This document shows, one piece after another, positions 7,935 to 16,997 of a stretch of 34,560 bases of DNA (its first letter is position 1; each line of letters starts with the position of its first letter). Under the pieces are notes generated by a model. The model did no database searches. It saw only the letters and a list, made by a program, of their open reading frames with translations, and was not told the DNA's origin. The DNA comes from Solirubrobacterales bacterium. GTDB taxonomy: Bacteria > Actinomycetota > Thermoleophilia > Solirubrobacterales > Solirubrobacteraceae. The position numbers were made by a program, and so were the translations under genes. The stretch spans positions 1 to 34,560 of the forward strand of contig JAFAPR010000211.1 of NCBI GenBank assembly GCA_019247075.1, written 5' to 3'.

Positions 7935-9377
7935 ATGGGCGAGCTTCGGATCGGTACGCCGCCGCCCCGGTGGCTGGAGCGAGAGGACCACGCCCGCTTG
8001 GAACGCCACGTGCAGGGCGCGCTCCGACGCGCACGTGCGTCGGGCACGTGGGTGATCGCGAGCGTCACCGCGGCGCTATCCCCAGCGGTTGATCCCTCCG
8101 CCGTGGTGGCCGCCTCCCGGGCAGGCGCCGACGCGTGGTTCTGCCTCGAGCAGCCGCAGCGCGATCGGTACGCGATTGCCGCGCTCGGCTCGGTGTGCAC
8201 ACTCCAGGCCCGAGGTGGCGGTCGCTTCGCAGCGGTCGATCGGCGCTGGCGCGCGCTCGCCGCAAGCGCTGCCGCCGACGACCTCGGCGGACCACCGGGG
8301 TCCGGTCTCGTGGCCGTGGGCGGCTTCGCGTTCGCGCCCGAGGGCGCGGGCGTGCCCGCCTGGGCGGGGTTCACCCCCGCGTCGCTGGCCGTGCCAGAGG
8401 TCTCGCTCTGCCGGCTCCGGGACGATGTGAGGTTGACGGTAAATGCGGCCGTGCAGCCGGATGACACGGCCGCCGATGCCCTGGCGCGGGCGCACCGGTC
8501 GCTTGCGAGGTTGCGCTCCGCCCCGTTGCCGCTGCTCGATCCCGCGCCCACTGGGAACTACCAGGTGCTGAGCACGCTGCCCCCCAGCCACTACGAGGAC
8601 GCGGTCGCGCGCGCGGTGGAGCGGATCGGGGCCGGGCGGCTCGAGAAGGTCATGCTGGCGCGGGAGGTCGAAGTCCATGCGCCCGGCCACCATGATCCGG
8701 CGGCGGTCCTAGGGGCGTTGCGGGAGGGCTTCGGCTCCTGCTACGTGTTTGCGGTCGGGCGCGGGGACGCCACGTTCGTCGCGGCGAGCCCTGAGCTGCT
8801 GGTGCGCCGCGAGGGACAGCGGGCGAGCACGGTAGCTCTTGCCGGCTCCGCTCGCCGCAGCGCGGACCCGGCGGTCGACGATCACATCGGCGAGCAGCTC
8901 CTGCGCAGTGACAAGGAGCGGGAGGAGAATGCGATCGTCGCGCGCAGGATCGCGCGGGCGCTCGCGCCGCGGTCGGTGTGGGTGACGGCGGCCCCGGAGC
9001 CCGTGCTCGTGCGCGTCGCCAACATCCAGCACCTGGCGCGCCCGATCCGTGCCCAGCTCGCCGAGCCCATGGGCGCGATCGCGCTGGCCGGCCTGCTGCA
9101 CCCCACGCCGGCTGTGGGTGGCGAGCCCTCCGCGATCGCCTGCGAACTGATCCCAGCGCTCGAGGGCCTCGACCGCGGCTGGTACGCGGGCCCCGTGGGC
9201 TGGACCGATATCGCGGGCGACGGCGAGTTCTGCGTGGCGCTTCGATGCGCGCTTCTGCGTGGCCAGATCGGCCGTTGTTACGCTGGCTGCGGGATCGTCG
9301 CCGACTCGGACCCGGTCGCAGAGCTGGCCGAGTCAGAGGTCAAACTCGAGGTGCTGCTGCCGCTGCTCGCGGCATAG
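7935..9377 (+). CDS. menF: Isochorismate synthase (menaquinone)
   Basis: MenF converts chorismate to isochorismate, the entry step of menaquinone synthesis. The 480-residue protein has a variable N-terminal half and the C-terminal chorismate-binding domain. Signature stretches are ASPELLVRREG, the LAGSARR segment, NAIVARRIA, the HPTPAVGGEP loop, DRGWYAGPVGW and GEFCVALRCALL. Related anthranilate, aminodeoxychorismate and siderophore isochorismate enzymes share this fold; the surrounding menDHCABE genes decide the menaquinone assignment. It converges with menD, leaving 17 bases between the stops. Confidence 0.92.
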   Translation: MGELRIGTPPPRWLEREDHARLERHVQGALRRARASGTWVIASVTAALSPAVDPSAVVAASRAGADAWFCLEQPQRDRYAIAALGSVCTLQARGGGRFAAVDRRWRALAASAAADDLGGPPGSGLVAVGGFAFAPEGAGVPAWAGFTPASLAVPEVSLCRLRDDVRLTVNAAVQPDDTAADALARAHRSLARLRSAPLPLLDPAPTGNYQVLSTLPPSHYEDAVARAVERIGAGRLEKVMLAREVEVHAPGHHDPAAVLGALREGFGSCYVFAVGRGDATFVAASPELLVRREGQRASTVALAGSARRSADPAVDDHIGEQLLRSDKEREENAIVARRIARALAPRSVWVTAAPEPVLVRVANIQHLARPIRAQLAEPMGAIALAGLLHPTPAVGGEPSAIACELIPALEGLDRGWYAGPVGWTDIAGDGEFCVALRCALLRGQIGRCYAGCGIVADSDPVAELAESEVKLEVLLPLLAA

Positions 9378-9394
9378 GGCGACCGCCAGCGGGC

Positions 9395-11089
9395 TCAGCC
9401 GAGCCTCGCCCGCACGGCCTCGGCCACGCGCCGATGGAGGGCGATGTTCTGTTCTCGGTCGGTGCGCACCTCGATGATGGTCGTCGAGTCTGCGGCCACC
9501 GAGCTCTGCACCGCGGCCCGCAGCTCGGCCGTCGTCGCGGGGCGCTCGTACTCGCACCCGTAGAGCGCGGCTGCCCGCGAAAAATCAAGCCCATGGGGGG
9601 TGGCGACGTGCTCCTCGAAGACGTCTCGCTCGCCTGCCACTTCAAGGAAGTGGAAGATTCCGCCGCCGTCGTTGTTGAGCAGCACGATCGTGAGCGCGAG
9701 CCCCAGCCGCCGCGCCGCCAGCAGCCCGCCGACGTCATGCGCCACCGCGACGTCGCCGACCAGCAGCACCACGGGACCGTCGGCGGCCGCCGCAGCTCCG
9801 AAGGCACAGGACACCGTCCCGTCGATGCCGTTCGCGCCCCGGTTGGAAAGCACGCGCGGCGCCGATTCCTCCAAGCCGAAGAAGAGCTCCACATCGCGGA
9901 CGGGCATCGACGAGGCCACGAACAGGGTCGTCTCGGGTTCGAGCCACTCGCTCAGATGTGCCGCAACGAGCGGTTCCGACAGCTCGTCGCCCAGAGCCTG
10001 CGCGATCGCGGCGCTCGCGGCGTCGTCGGCAGCCCGCCACCGCGCGAGCCACCCGGGGTCCGCCGGGGTGCGCGGCGCGCCGCTCGAGAGGGCTCCCAGC
10101 GGCAAGTCCTGCATGGCCGTGATCACCCCCTTGGGGTCCTGCCAGCTCGAGGCTGACCCCCATGCGATCTGCTCCGTGTCATGCAGCGACGCCAGCCACG
10201 TCCGGAGCGGCTTGGACGTCGGTAGGTCGCCCACGCGCAGAACCAGCTCCGGGCGCACGGTCGCGGTGAAGCGCCCATCGCGCAACAGTAGGTCGTAGCG
10301 GGCGACCGCGGCCGGGCCATGGCGGGCGCCCGAGAGGGGGTCGGCGAGCAGCGGGTAGCCGGCGCGCTGCGCAAAGGCGGCGAGCTCGCGGCCCAGCGCG
10401 GGGTGTCGCTCCTGGCGGCCGGCCACGATCACCCCGCGGGCGGCAGGGGCAGGCAGCTTGCCAGGCGCTCCCGTTGGTGCCCGAGCCGAACGCGTCACCC
10501 ACGGCCGCTCCGCGGGCCGCCCGGGAACAGGGTCCGGGGCGTGGCGCTCGTCCACCACCAGCGGCTCGCGCAGCGGGAAGTTGAGGTGGACCGGGCCCGG
10601 TCGCTGGTCGAGGGCGGTCCAGCACGCGCGGCACGCCAGCGCCCGGATCCACCGGACAGTCTCGGGCTCGGCGTCGTCGACCCCCACCTCGAAGAACCAC
10701 TTGACCGCGCCGCCATAAAGCTTGAGCTGGTCGATCGTCTGCCCGGCGCCGACCTCGCGCAGCTCGGGTGGCCGATCCGCCGTCAGCACGATCAACGGCA
10801 CGCCGGCCTGGTGAGCTTCCACCACCGCCGGGGCCAGGTTGACGGCGGCGGTTCCAGAGGTGCAGGTCACGGCGACCGGCGTGCCGGATGATTTGGCCGC
10901 GCCGAGCGCGAAGAATCCCGCACAGCGCTCGTCGATGTGAGAGAAGCACCGGATCCTGGGCTCGCGCACGAGCGACAGCACGATCGGCGTGCAACGCGAA
11001 CCCGGAGACGTGCACGCGTAGCGCACGCCGCAACGACCGAGCTCGTCGCAGAACGCCCGCAGCAACAGGTAGGAGTCGGCGCCGGTCAC
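9395..11089 (-). CDS. menD: SEPHCHC synthase (2-oxoglutarate decarboxylase, ThDP-dependent)
   Basis: MenD adds the succinyl semialdehyde unit from 2-oxoglutarate to isochorismate. The 564-residue product has the family's TSPGSR...PIVLSL N-terminal motif, the conserved CTSGTAAVNLAPAVVEA stretch, and the C-terminal ThDP motif VGDVAVAHD...NNDGGGIFHFL, which is characteristic of MenD. The GTG at 11089 (VTGADSYLLLRAF) is preferred. An in-frame start at 11155 would overlap the divergent menH by 35 bases and add residues that look like shadow translation. The menD-menH gap is only 31 bases and no clear promoter or ribosome binding site was found. Confidence 0.94.
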   Translation of the reverse strand: MTGADSYLLLRAFCDELGRCGVRYACTSPGSRCTPIVLSLVREPRIRCFSHIDERCAGFFALGAAKSSGTPVAVTCTSGTAAVNLAPAVVEAHQAGVPLIVLTADRPPELREVGAGQTIDQLKLYGGAVKWFFEVGVDDAEPETVRWIRALACRACWTALDQRPGPVHLNFPLREPLVVDERHAPDPVPGRPAERPWVTRSARAPTGAPGKLPAPAARGVIVAGRQERHPALGRELAAFAQRAGYPLLADPLSGARHGPAAVARYDLLLRDGRFTATVRPELVLRVGDLPTSKPLRTWLASLHDTEQIAWGSASSWQDPKGVITAMQDLPLGALSSGAPRTPADPGWLARWRAADDAASAAIAQALGDELSEPLVAAHLSEWLEPETTLFVASSMPVRDVELFFGLEESAPRVLSNRGANGIDGTVSCAFGAAAAADGPVVLLVGDVAVAHDVGGLLAARRLGLALTIVLLNNDGGGIFHFLEVAGERDVFEEHVATPHGLDFSRAAALYGCEYERPATTAELRAAVQSSVAADSTTIIEVRTDREQNIALHRRVAEAVRARLG

Positions 11090-11120
11090 GTGCGGTTGCA
11101 GGGGGTCATGATCTGGATCC

Positions 11121-11840
11121 GTGGCGCCGACGCTCGTCCTCCTCCACGGCTTCACCCATACCGGGCGAAGCTGGGATGCCGTGGTCGCGGCGTTGGGCGA
11201 ACGCTACCGGCCCCTCACACCCGATCTGCGTGGCCACGGTTCCGCGAGCGACGCCACCCCGGCCACCTTGACCGCCGTCCTCTCAGACCTCGACGCACTC
11301 GCTGAAGGCCGGTTCGCGCTCGTCGGCTACTCGATGGGTGGTCGGCTGGCGTTGCACTACGCGCTCGCGCGACCGGAGCGGGTTGCGCGACTGGTGCTGA
11401 TCGGCTCAAGCCCTGGGATCGCCGACGGCCGTGAACGGGTCGCGCGCCTGGAGGCCGACGAGCGCCTGGCGCAGGAGATCGAGCGTTTGCCGGTGGCGGA
11501 ATTTGCCGACCGCTGGGCACTGACGCCGACCCTGGCCGGCCAGCCCCCAGAAGTCGCGGCCCGAGCCCGCGCCGACAGGCTGCGAAACACCCCGCGGGGC
11601 CTTGCGCGAGCATTGCGCGGCCTCGGCACCGGCGCGCTGGAGCCGCTCTGGCACCGGCTTTCAGGGGTGCAGGCGCCGGTGATGCTGATCGTCGGCGAGC
11701 GCGACCGAAAATTCGCCCAGATCGCCCGGCGGATGGAAAAAGCACTTCCCCACGGCCGGGTCGAGGTGGTTCCGGGCGCCGGCCACGCAGTGCACCTGGA
11801 GCGTCCCGGCACGGTCGCCGCGTTGATCGAGGGCGGATGA
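11121..11840 (+). CDS. menH: SHCHC synthase (alpha/beta hydrolase)
   Basis: MenH eliminates pyruvate from SEPHCHC to give SHCHC. The 239-residue alpha/beta hydrolase begins TLVLLHGFTHTGRSWD, has the nucleophile Ser in GYSMGGRLALHYAL near residue 74, an LTPDLRGHG oxyanion-side motif, and the catalytic His in GAGHAVHLE near the C-terminus. MenH-type enzymes use this Ser-His-Asp arrangement for an elimination rather than a hydrolysis. The specific assignment depends on the position between menD and menC; on its own the sequence would only say alpha/beta hydrolase. The start is a GTG. Its stop is two bases from the end of menC. Confidence 0.88.
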   Translation: MAPTLVLLHGFTHTGRSWDAVVAALGERYRPLTPDLRGHGSASDATPATLTAVLSDLDALAEGRFALVGYSMGGRLALHYALARPERVARLVLIGSSPGIADGRERVARLEADERLAQEIERLPVAEFADRWALTPTLAGQPPEVAARARADRLRNTPRGLARALRGLGTGALEPLWHRLSGVQAPVMLIVGERDRKFAQIARRMEKALPHGRVEVVPGAGHAVHLERPGTVAALIEGG

Positions 11841-11842
11841 GG

Positions 11843-12877
11843 TCAGTGGTACCAGCGCACCAGGGCATCACCCAACCCGGGTCCTGGGGCGGGGCTCATC
11901 CGCCCTGATCGCGGCACCAAGACCTCGGGGCGGTCGGCGAACGCGCCCAGGGTGGCGAGGCCGCAGGGAAGCTCCGGCGCCACTAGCGCCGCGGCGTGGA
12001 GCGCGGCGGCGATACCCAGCGGGCCGTCCAGCGTCGAGGCCAGATACACCCTGTAGCCGACCGAGCGCGCCGCGGCCGCGGCCGCGAGCACCCCCGAGAC
12101 CCCCCCGCAGCGCGCCACCTTCAGGCACACGGCGTCGCACACCCGGCGCTCGAAGACGCCCGGGGCGCCGGCGGTCTCGTCGACCGCGATCGACACGGCG
12201 CTGCACGGGGCCACGCGCGCCACCGCCTCGACGCCGTGCACCGGCTCCTCGCACAACTCGAGTCCGAACCGCTGCAGTGTCCCCAGCGCTTCGACGGCCT
12301 GCTCGACCGACCAGCCACCGTTGGCGTCGACGCGGATCGCCATCTCATCCCCGCCGGTCGCCCGGACCGCGGCCAGTCGGGCGGCGTCGTCGCCGACGGC
12401 AACCTTCACCTTCGCGCAGGCAAATCCAGCCGCGCGCGCGCTACCAACCTGTGCCGCGGCCTCGGTGGGCTCTTCTGCGGATACGGTCGCATTGACTACC
12501 ACCTCCGGCGCGGCAGGCGCGCCCAGCAGCTTCCACAGCGGTTGCCGCCGTCGCCGACCCTCCAGGTCCCAGAGTGCGAGGTCGATGGCGGCGAGCGACT
12601 CGGCAAGGCCGGACTCCGCGGCGCAAGCGGCCAGCAGGTCCGCGCGGGCGCCGTCAACCGCGGGGGCCAGGACGCCGCGGTAGCGCTCCAACGCTTCGCG
12701 GACGTCCTCGACGCCGGCGCCGTCGTAGGCTGGCAGCGGCGCCGCCTCGCCGAAGCCGACGTTGCCCTCGCTGTCCTCCAGGGACACCAGCAGCAGCTCG
12801 CGCTCGTCGACCGTCCCCCACGCCGCGGCAAACGGCGCGCTCAGCCGCGCGCGTACCGACTGCACCGAGAGCCTCAC
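11843..12877 (-). CDS. menC: o-Succinylbenzoate synthase
   Basis: MenC dehydrates SHCHC to o-succinylbenzoate and belongs to the enolase superfamily. The 344-residue protein has the muconate-lactonizing barrel motifs: the KVKV lysine pair, the metal ligands in RVDANGGW, CEEPV and VDET, and the second-half lysine in CLKVARCGG. The GTG at 12877 overlaps the menA stop in GTGA, giving a 4-base overlap; an upstream extension to 13063 would be inside menA and is rejected. It is the last gene of the leftward menB-menA-menC string. Confidence 0.93.
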   Translation of the reverse strand: MRLSVQSVRARLSAPFAAAWGTVDERELLLVSLEDSEGNVGFGEAAPLPAYDGAGVEDVREALERYRGVLAPAVDGARADLLAACAAESGLAESLAAIDLALWDLEGRRRRQPLWKLLGAPAAPEVVVNATVSAEEPTEAAAQVGSARAAGFACAKVKVAVGDDAARLAAVRATGGDEMAIRVDANGGWSVEQAVEALGTLQRFGLELCEEPVHGVEAVARVAPCSAVSIAVDETAGAPGVFERRVCDAVCLKVARCGGVSGVLAAAAAARSVGYRVYLASTLDGPLGIAAALHAAALVAPELPCGLATLGAFADRPEVLVPRSGRMSPAPGPGLGDALVRWYH

Positions 12878-13842
12878 CTGCTCAGCAAGATCCCGCTGGC
12901 GAGCAGCATGCAGAAAGCCAGCTGCAGCAGGCCGGTTTGGGCAAGGGCCCGGTTCAGCGAAAGGCCGTCGACGCGGTTGCGGACCTCGCGCACGACCGCC
13001 GCCGCCACGGGCAGGGTCAACCAGGGCAGCATTACCCACGCGGTCAGGGGCCCCACACCCCACGGCACCAACAACAGCAGGTACGCGCCGTAGATGATCG
13101 TCGCGAACAGCGCGCGGGTGCGCGCCCGGCCGAGCCGAACCGCGAGCGTGCGCTTGCCCGCACGCCGGTCGGTCTCGATGTCGCGCACGTTGTTGACGAC
13201 CAGGATGCCCGCCGCCACCAGGCCGACCGGGACCGCAAATGCGAAGGCCTCCCAGTCCAGGTGCTTCACCTGGACGAAGAAGGAGCCGGCGACCGCGACG
13301 ATTCCAAAGAAGAGGAAGACGAACACCTCGCCGAGCCCCTCGTAACCGTATGGGCGCGGGCCGCCCGTGTAGAGCACGCCCGCGAGAATCGAAGCGGCCC
13401 CCACGATCAGCAACTGCCAGCCGGCGACCGCGATCAGGTAGGCGCCGGCGGCGACGGCGATGCCGAACGAGATATACGTCGCCAGCAGCACCTGGCGCGG
13501 CGGAACCAGCCCGCCGGCGGTGATGCGGACGGGCCCCAGCCGGTCCTCGGCGTCGGCGCCGCGGCGCGCGTCCGAGTAGTCATTTGAGAGGTTGGTCCCG
13601 ACCTGGATGAAGACTGCGCCGATCAGGGCGGCGACGAACCGCAGCGGGTAAAAGACGCCCAAGTAGCCACCCAGGGCGGTGCCCACCAGCACAGGCCCGA
13701 TGGCGGCGGGCAGCGTGCGGACGCGCGCTGCCATCAGCCAGATGCGGACGGAGCTGGGCCGTGCGCCCGGGAGCCGGTCGCGGGCGCGGCGGGGTCGCGA
13801 GGCGGTGCTTGACAAGGGCGCTTCGGTTCTGGTCATGGCCAC
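12874..13842 (-). CDS. menA: 1,4-Dihydroxy-2-naphthoate polyprenyltransferase
   Basis: MenA is an integral membrane UbiA-family prenyltransferase that joins DHNA to a polyprenyl diphosphate, yielding demethylmenaquinone. The 322-residue protein has the two Asp-rich motifs expected, [11 protein letters not shown] near residues 87-97 and [13 protein letters not shown] near 194-206, set among about eight or nine hydrophobic helices. The start could be the ATG at 13842 or the in-frame ATG at 13836, two codons later. It follows menB by 15 bases; a small GC hairpin (GCCACC-GCC-GGTGGC) sits in that gap. Confidence 0.94.
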   Translation of the reverse strand: MAMTRTEAPLSSTASRPRRARDRLPGARPSSVRIWLMAARVRTLPAAIGPVLVGTALGGYLGVFYPLRFVAALIGAVFIQVGTNLSNDYSDARRGADAEDRLGPVRITAGGLVPPRQVLLATYISFGIAVAAGAYLIAVAGWQLLIVGAASILAGVLYTGGPRPYGYEGLGEVFVFLFFGIVAVAGSFFVQVKHLDWEAFAFAVPVGLVAAGILVVNNVRDIETDRRAGKRTLAVRLGRARTRALFATIIYGAYLLLLVPWGVGPLTAWVMLPWLTLPVAAAVVREVRNRVDGLSLNRALAQTGLLQLAFCMLLASGILLSR

Positions 13843-13857
13843 CGCCGGTGGCGGCCA

Positions 13858-14721
13858 CTAGGGCCTTCGGGGGAAGCTTGAGAAGTCGGCTTTGCGCCTC
13901 TGGACGTACGCGTTGCGGCCTTCCTGCGCCTCCTCGGACATGTAGAACAGGAGATTGGTGTCGTGGGCGAGCTGCTGGATGCCCGCCAGCCCATCTTCAT
14001 CGGCGTTGAAGCTGGCCTTCAGCAGCCTGAGCGCGAATGGCGACATCTGGAGCATCTCGCGGCACCACCTTACGGTCTCTTGCTCGAGTTGCTCGAGCGG
14101 CACCACGGCGTTAACGAGCCCCATCTGCAGCGCCTCCTGGGCCGAGTACTGACGGCACAGAAACCAGATCTCCTTGGCCTTCTTGGGACCGACCAGGCGC
14201 GAGAGGACTGTCGCTCCAAAGCCCCCGTCGAAAGAGCCGACGCGGGGACCGGCCTGACCGAAACGGGCGTTGTCGGCCGCGATCGTGAGATCGCACACCA
14301 CGTGCAGGACGTGGCCGCCGCCGACCGCGTAGCCGGCGACCATCGCGACCACGGGCTTGGGAAGGCGCCGGATCTGGAGGTGTAGATCGGTGACATGAAA
14401 GCGACCCACCGCGGTCTGCTTGCCGGCCTCGGTGGGGTCGGCGCCCGTCACATAGCCGCCACCCGCACCGCTGCGCACGCGCTGATCGCCACCCGAGCTG
14501 AAGGCGTTCGGGCCCTCGCCTGTCAGGATGACCACTCCGACTTCGAGGTCTTCGCGGGCCTTCTCGAACGCGTCGGAGAGCTCGATCACGGTCTCCGGCC
14601 GAAAGGCGTTGTGGACCTCGGGCCGGTTGATCGTGACCTTGGCGATGCCGGCGTCCTCGCCCGAGGACTTCTCGTAGCGGATGTCGGTGTATTGCGCGGC
14701 GGGCTGCCAGGTGGTCGGCAA
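13858..14721 (-). CDS. menB: 1,4-Dihydroxy-2-naphthoyl-CoA synthase
   Basis: MenB is a crotonase-fold enzyme that closes the second ring of the naphthoquinone from o-succinylbenzoyl-CoA. The 287-residue product has the crotonase oxyanion-hole segments [12 protein letters not shown] near residue 80 and [21 protein letters not shown] near 128-148, and the MenB-typical [10 protein letters not shown]. The start is a TTG at 14721 preceded by a good GGAGGA ribosome binding site. It heads the leftward menB-menA-menC unit and is divergent from menE. Confidence 0.95.
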   Translation of the reverse strand: MPTTWQPAAQYTDIRYEKSSGEDAGIAKVTINRPEVHNAFRPETVIELSDAFEKAREDLEVGVVILTGEGPNAFSSGGDQRVRSGAGGGYVTGADPTEAGKQTAVGRFHVTDLHLQIRRLPKPVVAMVAGYAVGGGHVLHVVCDLTIAADNARFGQAGPRVGSFDGGFGATVLSRLVGPKKAKEIWFLCRQYSAQEALQMGLVNAVVPLEQLEQETVRWCREMLQMSPFALRLLKASFNADEDGLAGIQQLAHDTNLLFYMSEEAQEGRNAYVQRRKADFSSFPRRP

Positions 14722-14779
14722 CGACGTCCTCCTCGGTGGCTCGCTGATCCGCGGCCCGCAGCGGGCGAGCTGCCCGCTC

Positions 14780-14809
14780 TGGACGGACCCGGCGGCCTCA
14801 GACTACCGT
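14780..14809. promoter_or_regulatory. Divergent menB/menE promoter region with overlapping -10 boxes
   Basis: On the plus strand TACCGT (14804-14809) with TGGACG (14780-14785), 18 bases apart, would serve menE. On the minus strand TAGTCT (14805-14800) would serve menB with a leader of roughly 70 bases ending in the GGAGGA site. The two -10 boxes share two bases, so the polymerases would compete. This is read from sequence only. Confidence 0.4.
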
Positions 14810-14816
14810 GTCGGGA

Positions 14817-16094
14817 GTGGTCCCCTGGCTGATCCGTGCGGCCGCGATGCGGCCACAACGCCTGGCGCTTATCAGCTCCGGCGAGCGCCTCACCTACGCG
14901 GAGCTCGAGGCGCGCGCGCGGCGGGCCGCCGGGGCCCTGGTGCAGCGCGGCATCGGCCCGGGCGACCGCGTCGCGCTGGCCCTACCCGCGGGGTCGTCGT
15001 TCTGCGCCGCGCTTCACGGATGCGCGCTGGTGGGCGCCGTTGCAGTGCCCATCGACCCGCGGCTGGCGCGGGCGGAGCGCCAGGACCGCCTCCGGGGAGT
15101 GAGCCTGGTGGTGCAAGCCGCGCTCGATGGGCCGCCGCTGCGGCGAGTGCGGGATGCCCACGCGGACGAGGTCGCGACGCTGATGTACACCTCGGGAACC
15201 ACCGCTTCGCCCAAGCCGGTTCCGCTCTCCTACAGGAACTGGCTGGCCAGCGCGCTCGGCTCGGCGGCCGCGCTCGGACTCGATCCAGACGAGCGCTGGT
15301 TGTGCCCGCTGCCGCTCGCGCACGTAGGCGGGCTCTCCGTCTTGATGCGCAGCGCGGTCTACGGCACGACCGCGGTTCTGCACGAACGGTTCGACGCGGC
15401 AGCCGCGGCCGCGGTCCTCAGCGACCCCCGCGACCGGATCACGTTGGTGTCGGTGGTGGCGACCATGCTCGAGCGCTTGCTCGTCGCCGGTCTGCGGCGG
15501 CCTCCGACGCTTCGGTGGGCGCTGCTCGGTGGTGGCCCCATCCCTGAGGGGTTGGTGGCGCGCGCCCGCGATGCCGGCGTGCCGATCGCACCGACGTACG
15601 GCATGACCGAGGCCTGTTCCCAGATCGCCACCTTCGGCTGGCCGCTGCCCGAGGCCGAGGTGGCGATCTCCCCCGCGGGAGAGGTCCTGGTCCGCGGCCC
15701 GACCGTCTCGCGAGCGGCGCTGGCCGCCGACGGCTGGCTTCACACCGGGGACCTGGGCGCGCTCGACGAGCGCGGCAAGCTGACGCTCACGGGTCGGGTG
15801 TCGGAGCTCATCGTCTCGGGCGGGGAGAACGTCGCTCCAGTCGAGGTGGAGGAGGTGCTGCGGTCTCACCCGAAGGTGGCCGACGCGGCGGTCTTTGGCA
15901 GACCTGACAGCGAGTGGGGCGAGGTGGTGGTGGCGGCCATTGTTCCCCGAGACGGAGTCGCCGTCGACGCCGAGGAGTTGGGGTGCCACTGCGGCAAGCG
16001 GCTGGCCCGATTCAAGATTCCGAAGAAGTTCGAGCTCGTAGAGACCCTGCCGCGCACCGCGTCCGGAAAGCTTGCTCGCCGCAGTCTGCGGTGA
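14817..16094 (+). CDS. menE: o-Succinylbenzoate-CoA ligase
   Basis: MenE activates o-succinylbenzoate with ATP and CoA. The protein of about 425 residues is a short ANL-superfamily ligase: P-loop YTSGTTASPKPVPLS near residue 122, APTYGMTEACSQ, DGWLHTGDLGALDERG, the hinge GRVSELIVSGGENVAPVEVE, and the C-terminal lysine in PRTASGKLARR. A GTG at 14808 would add three residues but overlaps the proposed -10 box, so the GTG at 14817 fits better with a leaderless transcript. The assignment to MenE rather than another acyl-CoA ligase depends on the men cluster. Confidence 0.9.
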   Translation: MVPWLIRAAAMRPQRLALISSGERLTYAELEARARRAAGALVQRGIGPGDRVALALPAGSSFCAALHGCALVGAVAVPIDPRLARAERQDRLRGVSLVVQAALDGPPLRRVRDAHADEVATLMYTSGTTASPKPVPLSYRNWLASALGSAAALGLDPDERWLCPLPLAHVGGLSVLMRSAVYGTTAVLHERFDAAAAAAVLSDPRDRITLVSVVATMLERLLVAGLRRPPTLRWALLGGGPIPEGLVARARDAGVPIAPTYGMTEACSQIATFGWPLPEAEVAISPAGEVLVRGPTVSRAALAADGWLHTGDLGALDERGKLTLTGRVSELIVSGGENVAPVEVEEVLRSHPKVADAAVFGRPDSEWGEVVVAAIVPRDGVAVDAEELGCHCGKRLARFKIPKKFELVETLPRTASGKLARRSLR

Positions 16095-16128
16095 GCGGCG
16101 GGAGGCGCCGCTCATGCAGGCAGGCCAG

Positions 16129-16150
16129 TGTCACATCGGCTGACGTGACA
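16129..16150. promoter_or_regulatory. Inverted repeat upstream of the MerR-type regulator
   Basis: TGTCAC at 16129-16134 and GTGACA at 16145-16150 form perfect 6-base arms separated by 10 bases. They overlap the expected -35 region of the next gene, so an autoregulatory operator is plausible. Confidence 0.4.
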
Positions 16151-16161
16151 TTGAATGCAGT

Positions 16162-16167
16162 TATTCT
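16162..16167 (+). promoter_or_regulatory. -10 box of the MerR-type regulator (TATTCT)
   Basis: TATTCT ends 6 bases before the GTG start at 16174. CTGACG at 16140-16145, 16 bases upstream, is a possible -35 element and overlaps the inverted repeat. Confidence 0.4.
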
Positions 16168-16173
16168 TCGGGA

Positions 16174-16995
16174 GTGGAAAGACGCCGGGGCGACGGCCGC
16201 AGCGAGACGAATCACTCGCCCAACCGGCTCACGATCGAGCAGCTTGCGGCCGAATCGGGAATGTCTGTGCGCAACATCCGCGCGCACCAGGCCCGCGGGC
16301 TCCTTGCCCCGCCCGAGGTTCGGCTTCGGGTCGGGTATTACGGCCCCGACCATCTCGCGCAGTTGCGAATGATCCATGATCTCCAGACGGAGGGGTTCAA
16401 CCTCGCCGGCATAAAGCGGCTCCTGGATGACGCGGAAGGAACGGCGCAGCGGCTCGCCAGGTTCCGTCAGGCGCTCACCGAAGCACACCGCGAGCCCGCC
16501 GAGACGCTCACGAGCTCAGAGCTCTCCCGCCGCTTCCGGGTGGGCGGGCGACAGGGCGCGCGCGTGCTCGCGCGCGCCGAGCGGCTCGGGCTGCTGCGCT
16601 CGGTGGGCGGCGACACCTACGAAGCGCCGAGCCCATCGCTGCTCGCCGTAGCGGAGGAGGTGGTCGCGCGCGGGATCGCGCTCGACGCTGCTCTCGCCGT
16701 GTTCGAGGAGATCGAGCGTCACTGCGACGGCGTCGCGCAGGCGTTCGTGAGACTGTTCGTCAACGAGGTCTGGCGACCGTTTCAGCGGGCAGGGATGCCA
16801 CCGGAGCGCTGGCCCGAGATCGATCGCGCGATCGAGCGGCTGCGGCCGCTCTCCTCCGAGGCCGTGCTGGCGATCTTCGGACAGCGGATGAGCGCTCGGA
16901 TCAACGCCGTTTTCGGAGACACCGCCGCGCGCCTGCAGCAGCGCGAGCAGTACGTCAGCCCCGGTCAGGGTTCGGGGCCCGCGACAGGGCGGTAA
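16174..16995 (+). CDS. MerR-like transcriptional regulator
   Basis: The 273-residue protein has an N-terminal winged helix-turn-helix of MerR type (LTIEQLAAESGMSVRNIRAH near residues 19-38, then the wing with YYGPDHLAQLRMIHDLQTEG). A helical C-terminal region of about 190 residues follows, which I do not recognise as a known ligand domain. It has no cysteine cluster for metal binding. The GTG start follows a -10 box by 6 bases. The gene ends two bases before the methyltransferase start, so the two are probably one transcript. Ligand and targets are unknown; the inverted repeat upstream suggests it controls its own promoter. Confidence 0.8.
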   Translation: MERRRGDGRSETNHSPNRLTIEQLAAESGMSVRNIRAHQARGLLAPPEVRLRVGYYGPDHLAQLRMIHDLQTEGFNLAGIKRLLDDAEGTAQRLARFRQALTEAHREPAETLTSSELSRRFRVGGRQGARVLARAERLGLLRSVGGDTYEAPSPSLLAVAEEVVARGIALDAALAVFEEIERHCDGVAQAFVRLFVNEVWRPFQRAGMPPERWPEIDRAIERLRPLSSEAVLAIFGQRMSARINAVFGDTAARLQQREQYVSPGQGSGPATGR

Positions 16996-16997
16996 CG

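Noticed and set aside
11090-11155. Longer menD starting at 11155
   Set aside because: It would overlap the divergent menH start and the added residues look like shadow translation.
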